This document shows, in pieces, positions 36,821 through 45,091 of a DNA stretch of 64,000 nt; positions within the stretch are counted from its first letter, which is position 1; every line of letters starts with the position of its first letter. A program made the translations under genes and the position numbers. The notes under the pieces were generated by a model that ran no database searches, was not told the origin of the DNA, and saw only the letters and a list, made by a program, of their open reading frames with translations. The stretch spans positions 1 to 64,000 of the forward strand of contig NZ_MOMB01000045.1 in the NCBI RefSeq assembly GCF_002752165.1, in the 5' to 3' direction. This stretch comes from Erwinia sp. OLFS4 (GTDB taxonomy: Bacteria > Pseudomonadota > Gammaproteobacteria > Enterobacterales > Enterobacteriaceae).

Positions 36821-38512
36821 ATGAGCATAAACAACCGACATATTCTTAACTGGACGTCGATTCTGGTCGCGATCCCCATCGGGATGCTCGGGGCCATGGC
36901 CACGTTACTGTTTCGCGTGCTGATTGAACTGCTAACCCGTCTGATATTTGGTTCCGCCCATGATATTACCCGTGCGGTGACGGCCTGGCCATGGTTTTGC
37001 TGGCCGCTGATTGTTGGCTTTGGCGGCATTCTGGCCGGTATTTTCCTGCACTATGCCTCCCGGATGGAACAGCAGCAGCATGTGCGCACCGATTATCTCG
37101 AAGTGATTAACGCCCGTCTTGAGGCGGTGCCGACCCGGACTTCGCTGTACCGGGCGCTTTCTTCTTTGTTCAGCATCAGCAGCGGCGCCTCTATTGGTAA
37201 AGAGGGACCGATGGTTCAGCTGGCAGCACTGGCCGGTAGCCTGGCGGCCCGGTTTATTCAGCGGCCCCTAAAGCTACAAAACAGTGATGTGGTTGCAATG
37301 GCCGCCGCCGCCGGTCTGGCGTCGGTTTATCATGCGCCGCTGGCATCGGCCATTTTTGTGGCGGAGATTGCCTATGGGATCTCCGCACTGCAGCGGCTGA
37401 TCCCGCTGGTGGTTTCCGCCGGCGTGGCGGTGCTGACTATGTGGATGCTGGGTAACACTTCTGCACTTTATCCGCTTTCTGCCGTCCAGTTTACCATCAG
37501 TTTCAGCAGCATTCTGTTGACGCTGGTGGTCGGGCTGGTCTCCGGCCTGACCGGCTGGCTTATCATCCGGCTCATTGCATTAAGTAAGCGCCAGTTTGCC
37601 CGGGTGAAAAACCTGCCGTTACGTCTTGGCCTCGGCGGTCTGGCGGTTGGCGTGCTGGCTATAGGTTCAACCGATATTCTCGGCAACGGCTATGAAGTCA
37701 TTGTGCGCATTATGTCGGGTGAATTAATTCTGCAAATGCTGCTGGTTTTATTTGCTCTGAAGCTGGTTGCGACAGCGCTATCTGTTGGTTCCGGGGCGGT
37801 AGGCGGCCTGTTTACCCCTTCATTGCTGCTGGGCGCTCTGACCGGCAGCATCGTTGCGTTGTTTGCTAATCTGGCGGGCATGCCTGTTAATAACAGCCTG
37901 GCGTTTGCGGCGATCGGTATGGGAGCGGTACTGGCTGCCGTCAGCCAGGCGCCGCTGATGGCTATGCTAATGGTGCTGGAAATGACCTTTAATAGCAGCC
38001 TGCTGTTTCCTTCAATGATTGCTTGCTGTCTGGCGGCAATGACGGTTTACCGGCTGCAGTCTGCCAGCACCTATCCGTTGGTCACTGAACACCTCAGCCG
38101 GGCCGATGCCTGGTTTGACTTTGATAACAGCATTATTGCGCAGTACATTGTTTCTGGTGCGGCTCTTCACCCGCAGGACTCCGTTGGCAAGGCGCTGGCA
38201 GTCAGCTCGATTAAACGCGATCGTTTTGTTTACGTCATTGATCAACAGGGTGCTTTTCTCGGTGCGGTTTCGGTACATGATATTTCTCATCAGGTACTGG
38301 ACAAGACCCTGACGCTGGATTCTCCGGTCAGTGAGGTAATGGATAGCGGTTTCCCGGTGATTTACCAATTCCAGACGATTCGTCAGGGATGGGATACCTT
38401 TTCACAGATCTCACTGGAGCGGCTGCCGGTCCTGAATAATGCCAGCGAGCGTAAATATCTTGGGGTCATTAGCAAAACCAGCCTGATCCAGAAGGCAAAA
38501 ACCTTTATCTGA
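36821..38512 (+). CDS. ClC-family chloride channel/antiporter with C-terminal CBS domains (ClcB-like)
   Basis: This 563-residue ClC protein has about 400 residues of membrane domain and roughly 130 residues of cytoplasmic C-terminus. Visible selectivity motifs are GKEGPMVQL (the gating glutamate of GxEGP, about residue 129) and GSGAVGGLFTPSL (about 325-337). The tail reads as a CBS pair (KALAVSSIKRDRFVYVIDQQG ... VSEVMDSGFPVIYQFQT), which E. coli ClcB lacks and which usually senses nucleotides. It may help survival at low pH or balance charge. It does not belong to the E. coli backbone order here. Confidence 0.88.
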   Translation: MSINNRHILNWTSILVAIPIGMLGAMATLLFRVLIELLTRLIFGSAHDITRAVTAWPWFCWPLIVGFGGILAGIFLHYASRMEQQQHVRTDYLEVINARLEAVPTRTSLYRALSSLFSISSGASIGKEGPMVQLAALAGSLAARFIQRPLKLQNSDVVAMAAAAGLASVYHAPLASAIFVAEIAYGISALQRLIPLVVSAGVAVLTMWMLGNTSALYPLSAVQFTISFSSILLTLVVGLVSGLTGWLIIRLIALSKRQFARVKNLPLRLGLGGLAVGVLAIGSTDILGNGYEVIVRIMSGELILQMLLVLFALKLVATALSVGSGAVGGLFTPSLLLGALTGSIVALFANLAGMPVNNSLAFAAIGMGAVLAAVSQAPLMAMLMVLEMTFNSSLLFPSMIACCLAAMTVYRLQSASTYPLVTEHLSRADAWFDFDNSIIAQYIVSGAALHPQDSVGKALAVSSIKRDRFVYVIDQQGAFLGAVSVHDISHQVLDKTLTLDSPVSEVMDSGFPVIYQFQTIRQGWDTFSQISLERLPVLNNASERKYLGVISKTSLIQKAKTFI

Positions 38513-38549
38513 CGTCGCTATGTCGTGCAGCAGGCCGCTCGTCCGACGG

Positions 38550-39452
38550 CTAGCGGAAGACCGGCCAGTCATGGCTAACCTGTTTTGCTACCCGGACAAA
38601 CTGTCCCACCAGTTTTTCATTGGCAGTTTCCCGCCAGGCGATGCGCAGCTCGGCCTGAGGAATACGGGTAGCGGTCAGCCGGCGGTAGACCACGTTGTGA
38701 TTGTTGTTGGCCGCCACCGACAGCGGCAGGAAGGCAATGCCCATGCCGGCGCCAATCAGGCTTAACAGGGCATGAAGCTGGTTAACTTCCTGCACGATAT
38801 CCGGCGTCATGCCATGGTGTTTAAATAGCGGGTCGAAATTCTGGTTGATGTATTTGGCTTTTTCCTGGCGGGTAAACAAAAATTTCTCACGGATAAGTAG
38901 TCGTATATCCAGCGCTTCCAGCTCTGCCAGCGGATGTTCTTTGTGCATGGCGACGACATAAGGTTCGCGCAGCAGGGTGGCCGTGTGAATATTTTCCATC
39001 TCATACAGGGGCCGTAACAGACCAATATCAATTTTACCTTCCTGTAAAGCCTCAAACTGTTCGGCTGAGGTCATATCCTGTAGCACCAGTTTGACGTCGG
39101 GAAAGGCTTTTTGATAAGCCATCAGCATGGGTGAAAGCAGGCTGAACGGGGCGGCGTCAACATAGGCGATGGTCATCTTGCCCAGCAGGCCTTTTGCGGC
39201 TCGTCGCGCGGTTTCTGTCGCCTTTTCAATTTGCAAAATGACGTTACGCGCATCGACTAAAAATAGCTGACCACAATCCGACAGCCGGACGCTGCGTCGC
39301 GTACGTTCAAATAATTCCACTCCTATTTCTTTTTCCAGTCGGATAATTTGCTGGCTAAGCGCTGACTGCGTCACGCCAAGACGCTGCGCTGCGCGACTGA
39401 ACTGTAGCTCTTCAGCCAGTACCAGAAACGCGGTCAGGCTTTTTTGATCCAT
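38550..39452 (-). CDS. LysR-type regulator divergent from the sulfatase operon
   Basis: This 300-residue LysR protein starts at MDQKSLTAFLVLAEE, with the HTH RAAQRLGVTQSALSQQIIRLEKEIG and a C-terminal co-inducer domain. I chose 39452 over an upstream ATG at 39509 because the family begins just before the HTH. Its position, divergent from the sulfatase/MFS genes with a 156-base gap, suggests that it controls them. This is inference from arrangement. Confidence 0.88.
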   Translation of the reverse strand: MDQKSLTAFLVLAEELQFSRAAQRLGVTQSALSQQIIRLEKEIGVELFERTRRSVRLSDCGQLFLVDARNVILQIEKATETARRAAKGLLGKMTIAYVDAAPFSLLSPMLMAYQKAFPDVKLVLQDMTSAEQFEALQEGKIDIGLLRPLYEMENIHTATLLREPYVVAMHKEHPLAELEALDIRLLIREKFLFTRQEKAKYINQNFDPLFKHHGMTPDIVQEVNQLHALLSLIGAGMGIAFLPLSVAANNNHNVVYRRLTATRIPQAELRIAWRETANEKLVGQFVRVAKQVSHDWPVFR

Positions 39453-39608
39453 AAATGTGATCCACCAGTAAATTAGATGCAACTTATTATTAACATTAAT
39501 TTGTAGCATGCTTTTTATTACATATTCTGTTTAAACGCACGTTTTTTCCGTCACGGCCTCTTTGCCGGATGGCGGACGTCTTAATGTTTCGCGACAGGCA
39601 GGAAAACT

Positions 39609-41111
39609 ATGGCAGATTCTCAGCAATCCGCGCCTCTGGCGCCCCCCAATGTGCTTTTTATTACCGTCGATCAATGGCCTGGCTACCTGTTTGGTTTTGC
39701 TGGTCATGACGTCATTGAAACCCCGACAATTGATAACCTGGCGCGTTGCGGCGTACATTTTCCCAATGCTTATGCGGAATGCCCGGTATGTATTCCCGCC
39801 CGGCGCACCATCATGACCGGCACCACGCCGAAAACTCACGGCGATCGCGTTTTCCAGCCGGCATTGCCAATGCCAGCGCTGCCAACCCTGGCGCAGACCT
39901 TTGTCAACGCCGGTTATCAGACCTCGGCAACCGGCAAACTGCACGTATATCCAACCCGCGACAGAATTGGTTTTCAGGAAGCCTTTACCGCCGAGGAGGG
40001 GCGTAGCCAGCTTGGCGGGGTGGATGATTATGAAATTTTTCTGGCAGAGCAGGGGCAGGCGGGTAAACAGTTTATGCATGGCATGAGTAATAATGACTAT
40101 AGCTGGCGTAACTGGCATCTGGACGAACGATTGCACGTTACCAACTGGATTACCGAAACTGCCGCAAAAAATATCCGCCGTCGCGATCCGACTCGTCCGG
40201 CATTCTGGTATGTCTCTTATACCCAGCCGCATCCGCCAATTACGCCGCTGGCAAGTTATTTTGAACGATACCGGCAGCGCAAGATGGACATGCCCAGGCA
40301 GAGCGCCTGGTCGCAGGCCGGGGTTGTGCCTTACGCCGTGAAAAAGAACCAGAATCTATGGCCCAGCCTTACCCCGGAACAATATGCCGATATGCGGCGG
40401 GCGTTCTATGCCCAATGTACCCACATTGATCATCAGATACGGCTGCTGATAGGTGCGTTACGTGAAGAGGGGATTCTCGACGATACCATTATGGTCTTCA
40501 CCAGCGATCACGGTGATATGCTGGGTGATCATGGGATGTATGCAAAACGTTATTTTTATCAGAGCTCTGCGCAGATACCGATGGTGGTTGTCGACCGTGC
40601 GCATTCGCGCTGTATCACCCCAGGCTCGGTGGATAAGCGGCTGGTCGGCCTGCAGGATATTATGCCAACGCTGCTCTCCCTGTGTGATATTCCGGTACCG
40701 GCGAGCTGCGACGGTCTGTCTATGGTCGGAGAGACGCGCCGGCAAACGCTTTACTGTGAATCTCTTGAAGGCGCCGCCGCCACGCGGATGATCACCGACG
40801 GCCGTTACAAACTTATCTGGTATCCCGCCGGTAACCATTTTCAATTGTTCGATCTGCAAGATGATCCTGACGAATCAGACAATCTTAGCCAGCATCCAGA
40901 GCTGGCTGCGGTCGTCGACAGGCTCAGGCAGGCACTGATGAGCCAGCTGTATGGCAGCGACCTCGCCTGGATCAAAGACAATCAGTTAATTGGATGCGCA
41001 GAGCCTGAATTGACTACGCCGGTTAACCGTGGGCTTTCCGGTCAGCGCGGACCTCACTTTCCACCACTGACCACTGCCGGCGATCCGGGGCAGGTTGTGG
41101 GTTTTGGCTGA
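39609..41111 (+). CDS. Cys-type sulfatase (arylsulfatase/choline-sulfatase family)
   Basis: This 500-residue alkaline-phosphatase-superfamily hydrolase has metal-binding NVLFITVDQ (Asp21) and the sulfatase signature C61-I-P-A-R65, in which the cysteine must be converted to formylglycine. The second metal site FTSDHGDMLGDHG lies near residue 299. No signal peptide is seen, so it is probably cytoplasmic. The substrate is a sulfate ester (or phosphonate ester) that the next gene may import. The matching formylglycine-generating enzyme is encoded 1.4 kb downstream, which supports the modification. Confidence 0.9.
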   Translation: MADSQQSAPLAPPNVLFITVDQWPGYLFGFAGHDVIETPTIDNLARCGVHFPNAYAECPVCIPARRTIMTGTTPKTHGDRVFQPALPMPALPTLAQTFVNAGYQTSATGKLHVYPTRDRIGFQEAFTAEEGRSQLGGVDDYEIFLAEQGQAGKQFMHGMSNNDYSWRNWHLDERLHVTNWITETAAKNIRRRDPTRPAFWYVSYTQPHPPITPLASYFERYRQRKMDMPRQSAWSQAGVVPYAVKKNQNLWPSLTPEQYADMRRAFYAQCTHIDHQIRLLIGALREEGILDDTIMVFTSDHGDMLGDHGMYAKRYFYQSSAQIPMVVVDRAHSRCITPGSVDKRLVGLQDIMPTLLSLCDIPVPASCDGLSMVGETRRQTLYCESLEGAAATRMITDGRYKLIWYPAGNHFQLFDLQDDPDESDNLSQHPELAAVVDRLRQALMSQLYGSDLAWIKDNQLIGCAEPELTTPVNRGLSGQRGPHFPPLTTAGDPGQVVGFG

Positions 41112-41134
41112 TAACAAGAAAAAGGAAAAACATC

Positions 41135-42472
41135 ATGTCTCAACAACAGTCGCTGGCTAACGGCAATACGCTGCTGCCGCAGAATGCTTTGTCACAGAAG
41201 GCCTTCAATAAAATAGCCTGGCGGTTACTGCCTTTTCTGATCCTCTGTTATTTTTCGGCGTTCCTTGACCGGGTTAACGTTGGTTTTGCGGCCCTGACCA
41301 TGCGTGAAGATATCGGGCTATCTGCCACGGCATTTGGCCTTGGCAGCGGTATCTTTTTTATCAGCTACTTTATTTTTGAAGTGCCGAGCAATCTGATGCT
41401 GGAGCGGGTCGGTGCCCGTCGCTGGATTGCCCGTATTATGATTAGCTGGGGATTACTCTCAGCCTGTACCGCTTTTGTCTGGGACTCAACATCGTTTCTG
41501 GTACTGCGTTTCTTGTTAGGGGCGGCGGAAGCCGGTTTTTATCCCGGTATTTTATTTTATCTTACCCAGTGGTTTCCGGATAAGAAGCGGGCGCAGATAG
41601 TTGGTTTTCTGCTGCTTTCTAACCCGCTGGCCACCATTATTGGTGGACCGGTATCCGGTTTCATTCTTTCGGTGGGGGCGCATTCCGGCCTGCAGGGCTG
41701 GCAGTGGTTGTTTATTCTTGAAGCGTTGCCAGCGGTGATTCTGGGGATTATGGTCCTGTTTAAACTGCCGGAAACCCTCGGTGATGTGCGCTGGCTAAGC
41801 GAGGAGGAAAAAACGGCGGCCCGCCAGGAGCTGGAACAAGATCGGCTCAGACGGGCACAAAAGGCAAGCGTAAAACTTTCCGGTATCTTTTTTCATCCAT
41901 ATGTACTTAGCCTGGCGTTGGTATTTCTTGGTATCTCCATGACTAACGCCACCGTTAACTTCTGGTTGCCGCAGCTGATTAAAAACGCCGGTTTTTCCCT
42001 GATGGCGGTCGGTTTTCTTTCTGTTATCCCGTATGTGGCCGCGGTGGTGGCGCTGTTATGGTGGGGACGCCGCTCCGATCGTAAAAATGAACGTATCTTT
42101 CACATTGCGGCCCCGCTGGCACTGGCGATTGTCGGTGTTGTGATGACCGCGTTCAGTGGTTCAGCGCTACTGAGCATTGCGGGGTTAACTCTGGCATCCG
42201 CCGGTCTGTTTGCCGTTTTACCGGTATTCTGGACGCTGCCGCCACAGTTTATGGTTGGTGCCGCCGCTGCCGGCGGCATTGCGGTGATCAACTCCATTGG
42301 CAATCTGGGCGGCTTTTTCGGACCGACCGCAATGGGCTATGTAAAAGATGTTACCGGCGATTTTGGCGCCGGCCTGTTGGTTAATGTGGTGATGTTGTCG
42401 CTAAGCCTGATGACCATTCTGCTGTTTGCGCTGAAAACCGGGCTGGCTAAAAAAACGTCCGGGATGAAGTGA
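41135..42472 (+). CDS. MFS transporter, anion:cation symporter (ACS) family
   Basis: This 445-residue major facilitator has 12 predicted helices. RVNVGFAALTMREDIGLSA near the start, FEVPSNLMLERVGARRWIAR and GAAEAGFYPGILFYLTQWFP are hallmarks of the phthalate/tartrate/glucarate (ACS) family. It follows the sulfatase gene by 23 bases with a good ribosome-binding site, so it probably imports the sulfated organic anion. A short gap separates it from the convergent sulfatase-activating gene. Confidence 0.9.
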   Translation: MSQQQSLANGNTLLPQNALSQKAFNKIAWRLLPFLILCYFSAFLDRVNVGFAALTMREDIGLSATAFGLGSGIFFISYFIFEVPSNLMLERVGARRWIARIMISWGLLSACTAFVWDSTSFLVLRFLLGAAEAGFYPGILFYLTQWFPDKKRAQIVGFLLLSNPLATIIGGPVSGFILSVGAHSGLQGWQWLFILEALPAVILGIMVLFKLPETLGDVRWLSEEEKTAARQELEQDRLRRAQKASVKLSGIFFHPYVLSLALVFLGISMTNATVNFWLPQLIKNAGFSLMAVGFLSVIPYVAAVVALLWWGRRSDRKNERIFHIAAPLALAIVGVVMTAFSGSALLSIAGLTLASAGLFAVLPVFWTLPPQFMVGAAAAGGIAVINSIGNLGGFFGPTAMGYVKDVTGDFGAGLLVNVVMLSLSLMTILLFALKTGLAKKTSGMK

Positions 42473-42490
42473 ACGGCGGTGGTTAAGCTG

Positions 42491-43393
42491 CTATCGGTGC
42501 CTGATGCAGCGAAAACCAATGTGGCTTGTCGCGCTGTCGGTGGTTTGTGGGTGGCGCGCGGCAGGCCGGTAACGCCGGCAATAGTTGGGGGCACAAAGAT
42601 AAGAACCGCCTTTAACAACTTTCTGGCGCTCAACCCCGGTCGGTCGGGTGGCCAGACAGCAAGTACGCGCCGGCGCTGAGTGATCCGGCTGCCAGGTATC
42701 CAGGGTCCATTCCCAGACGTTGCCTATCATGTCATACAGGCCATAATCATTAGCCGGAAACGCCGCCACCGGTGAAGTAGCAAAATAGCGACCCTGACCA
42801 GGCTGCCCGCTAAATGGAAAGTTACCCTGCCAGGTGTTGGCCATCAGCTTACCTTCTGGCTGGAATTCGTTACCCCAGGCGTAGGGTAAACCATCATGGC
42901 CACCGCGCGCCGCATACTCCCATTCTGCTTCGGTTGGCAGGGTTTTACCTGCCCAGCGGGCATAAGCCAGTGCATCCTGCCAGGCGACCTGTACCACCGG
43001 TTTATCGGCATCGTCTGGCGTCAGCGACTGGATACCGTCCGGGCGATGCCAGCAGGCGCCGGCAACATAAAACCACCAGTCGCGGTAATCACGTGGCTGA
43101 CTGCCGGCCGCCGGACTGCGAAACACCAGTGCCCCTGGCACCAGCAGTGCCGGATCAACGTCGGGAAAATCTGCTGCACAGGGTTTTTTTTCCGCCTCGG
43201 TCAGATAGCCAGTGGCGCTAACAAATTCGGCGAACTGTCGGTTGGTCACCGGCGTTACATCCATCCAGAAACCATTGACCTGTTTTATCTGTCGCGGGCG
43301 CTCTTCCGGATAGTGTTGTTCAGAGCCCATCTGAAATTCTCCGCCCTCAATCCATTGCATCGCCGGCGGCTGATGTGGTGATGTCGCTTGCAT
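42491..43393 (-). CDS. Formylglycine-generating enzyme (SUMF1 family), sulfatase activator
   Basis: This 300-residue FGE-sulfatase domain protein contains LPTEAEWEYAARGG (152-165), GNVWEW (224-229) and the copper-binding cysteine pair C267 and C272 (GGSYLCAPNYCRRYRP), with the C-terminal HIGFRC. These cysteines are required in aerobic FGE, which oxidises the CxPxR cysteine of sulfatases to formylglycine. The gene is convergent with the sulfatase-MFS pair and completes a self-contained sulfatase unit. Confidence 0.92.
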   Translation of the reverse strand: MQATSPHQPPAMQWIEGGEFQMGSEQHYPEERPRQIKQVNGFWMDVTPVTNRQFAEFVSATGYLTEAEKKPCAADFPDVDPALLVPGALVFRSPAAGSQPRDYRDWWFYVAGACWHRPDGIQSLTPDDADKPVVQVAWQDALAYARWAGKTLPTEAEWEYAARGGHDGLPYAWGNEFQPEGKLMANTWQGNFPFSGQPGQGRYFATSPVAAFPANDYGLYDMIGNVWEWTLDTWQPDHSAPARTCCLATRPTGVERQKVVKGGSYLCAPNYCRRYRPAARHPQTTDSATSHIGFRCIRHR

Positions 43394-43593
43394 AAAATGT
43401 CCTGGTTGATAAAAAGGCGAATAAGGATGATGTGCTGTTCACGGGCACCGGCCTGGCGGGCCGGTAAGCGCGTCAGCCGTCAGGACGATCGCTTTATGGT
43501 GGACAACTCGCGCCGATCGAACAGCAGGTTGAGCGTTCCTCCCCAGAATATGCTGTCTACCACATGTAGCGCGGCGAAATTTTCTGGACTGTT
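43394..43593. other. Intergenic region at the left edge of the phage scar
   Basis: No confident gene. On the minus strand a frame from about 43575 to a stop at 43480-43482 reads VVDSIFWGGTLNLLFDRREL with normal codon use. It may be the end of a lost gene, but it has no start and I do not recognise it. Confidence 0.3.
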
Positions 43594-43663
43594 TTACGCA
43601 CAATTCTGGACTGCCTAAAAGGGTAAAAAGGGGTGATTTTGGACTGTCCAGAATTGTGCGTAA
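43594..43663. repeat. 18-bp perfect inverted repeat with flanking ttctggactg copies
   Basis: ttacgcacaattctggac at 43594-43611 is the exact reverse complement of 43646-43663, with a 34-base spacer. The core ttctggactg occurs directly twice (43582-43591 and 43604-43613), with a third partial copy (ttttggactg) near 43637. The cluster marks the left side of a phage-derived segment and could be a recombination or regulatory site. Confidence 0.7.
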
Positions 43664-43682
43664 CAACCGACTATGCAATCAC

Positions 43683-43722
43683 TATTGATCGATTGTGACG
43701 ATCAATAAACCATTATTGATCT
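43683..43722. promoter_or_regulatory. Operator-like palindrome with a third half-site
   Basis: tattgatcg (43683-43691) pairs with cgatcaata (43699-43707), and a third tattgatct lies at 43714-43722. Tandem 9-base half-sites upstream of a small phage-like gene look like a repressor or regulator binding region. No regulator gene remains nearby. Confidence 0.55.
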
Positions 43723-43792
43723 GTCATAATGATTATCCATTGATTTAGTACGCCTTTAAAATGACCGCTACGACAACATGGAAGGCTACTAT

Positions 43793-43909
43793 ATGAATAC
43801 ATTCATTTTTTTATGCTTATCCGGCGGGCTAATTTTCTTGATTTACCTGTTAGTGCGGGCGTTTTATGGGCGGCGCTGCCCTCGGTACGAAGATATAAAC
43901 TATGACTAG
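43793..43909 (+). CDS. Small single-pass membrane protein, phage-like
   Basis: A 38-codon ORF reads MNTFIFLCLSGGLIFLIYLL and then a basic segment (VRAFYGRRCPRYED) to a TAG stop. One transmembrane helix (about 3-20) and a positively charged C-terminal side suggest an inner-membrane protein with its C-terminus inside. GGAAGG lies 7 bases upstream of the ATG, and an intrinsic terminator overlaps its stop codon, so it looks like a complete gene unit. I do not recognise its function. Confidence 0.55.
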   Translation: MNTFIFLCLSGGLIFLIYLLVRAFYGRRCPRYEDINYD

Positions 43910-43931
43910 CCCGGCTTAGCCGGGCTTTTTT
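43908..43931 (+). terminator. Intrinsic terminator after the small membrane protein gene
   Basis: agcccggc (43908-43915), loop tta, gccgggct (43919-43926) and a run of T follow directly after the stop codon. It is a strong rho-independent terminator in the plus direction. Confidence 0.88.
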
Positions 43932-43937
43932 ATGTTG

Positions 43938-44393
43938 CTAGAATGGCAGCGGCGGGTTGTATCCATCACCGACATAAGCATCCACCGCTTTCTTCTTATC
44001 ATCCAGGTCAGGGCGCTGCTCGCCATTCATCAGCGCCTCCAGCTTCGCCTCTTTAATCTGGAGATTCATGTTGTACTTCCATACTTCAACATTGATAAAA
44101 GGTTTAAACTCACTCCCGTTATAGATAAATGCGCCAACCTTAAGGTCCTCAGGGATGTCATCAAGAAAATAGACCTTGTAGGGGTAAGGGAAAGAAAAGC
44201 CGCCATCCTCACTTATCCCGCTGACGACGTTGCTGTCTGTGCTGATGAGAAGAACATATTTTTGTTGCCGCTTATTGCGGACTTCATAGTAATCATCGCC
44301 ATCTTCATTCAGTACGAGCCAGTACTTAACCCCATCATCGGTTGTTACCTCACTGTCACGCGAAAAAGTACCTGCAAAAATGCCGTTATACAT
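43938..44393 (-). CDS. Phage tail-fibre-associated (assembly-type) protein
   Basis: This protein is about 151 residues, beginning MYNGIFAGTFSRDS, with an N-terminal beta-rich part (YYEVRNKRQQKYVLLISTDS, FSFPYPYKVYFLD) and a C-terminal helix plus Pro-rich end. The layout matches proteins encoded right after tail fibre genes in enterobacterial phages, as I remember them. The start at 44393 has AGGG 8 bases upstream. An earlier ATG at 44408 overlaps the stop of the upstream tail-fibre fragment (ATGA). Codon use is AT-richer than neighbouring chromosomal genes. Confidence 0.6.
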   Translation of the reverse strand: MYNGIFAGTFSRDSEVTTDDGVKYWLVLNEDGDDYYEVRNKRQQKYVLLISTDSNVVSGISEDGGFSFPYPYKVYFLDDIPEDLKVGAFIYNGSEFKPFINVEVWKYNMNLQIKEAKLEALMNGEQRPDLDDKKKAVDAYVGDGYNPPLPF

Positions 44394-44404
44394 AATCATT
44401 TCCC

Positions 44405-44550
44405 TCATGCTGTCCCGGTATCAACCCAACCGCGCGACCAGATATAAATCTGCTGGATGCGATAGTAATACTCGCTAAATTTTGCGTTACCGTCATCGGT
44501 GTGATTTCTGGTGCCGCTGAAATAGCCATTTGGCAATTCAAAACCATTCC
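44405..44550 (-). pseudogene. 3' end of a phage tail fibre gene
   Basis: On the minus strand a frame ending at 44405-44407 reads [19 protein letters not shown] and then [20 protein letters not shown] before its stop, a typical C-terminal end of a tail fibre or tail tip protein. The stop overlaps the next gene by ATGA. Upstream, the sequence changes to rlmG at about 44550-44565, so only some 48 codons remain. Confidence 0.55.
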
Positions 44551-45091
44551 AAGTGGTGAAATTATTGCCAATCATGCCAATGTTTTTGCCCGCAGCGGGC
44601 TGGATATTGGCGCGCGCTTATTTATCCAGCACCTGCCGCACAATATTCAGGGGGAGATTATCGATCTGGGCTGCGGCAATGGTGTGGTCGGCCTGGTTGC
44701 CTTGCGTCAGAACCCGCAGGCGCAGGTGCATTTTGTGGATGAGTCTTATATGGCAGTCGCCTCCAGCCGTTTAAATATTGAAATTAATCAGTCACAGGCA
44801 CTGGCGCGCACTCGTTTCAGCGTTAATCATTCTCTGAGCGGTTTTGCCGCCGGACAGGCGGCCGCTGTGCTGTGTAATCCGCCGTTTCATCAGCAAAATA
44901 CGTTGACTGACGACATCGCCTGGCAGATGTTTCGCGATGCGCGACGCTGCCTGCAACCAGGGGGCGAATTACGTATTGTTGGTAATCGTCATCTGGGGTA
45001 TCACCACAAGCTAAAAAAGCTGTTTGGTCATTGCCAGCAGCTGGCCAGTAGCAGTAAGTTCGTGGTGCTACGTTGTCTGAGACAACCTTAG
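44501..45091 (+). pseudogene. rlmG: 23S rRNA guanine-N2 methyltransferase RlmG, N-terminally truncated
   Basis: From about 44560 the frame matches the C-terminal half of E. coli RlmG (378 residues): [18 protein letters not shown], the SAM motif [13 protein letters not shown] and the catalytic NPPFHQQ, to a normal C-terminus. The N-terminal half is absent and replaced by phage-derived DNA. An ATG at 44501 inside that DNA gives a 196-residue fused ORF containing the complete methyltransferase domain. It could be expressed, but RlmG normally has a two-domain structure, so I treat it as a decayed gene. It sits between ygjR and fadH, as in E. coli. Confidence 0.85.

Noticed and set aside
43480..43575. 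Minus-strand frame containing VVDSIFWGGTLNLLFDRREL
   Set aside because: It reads like protein but has no start codon, is cut off near the phage scar, and I could not assign it; it may be a remnant of a lost gene.
43580..43722. CRISPR-like repeat array
   Set aside because: The repeats are 9-18 bases, irregularly spaced and mostly inverted, with no cas genes nearby.
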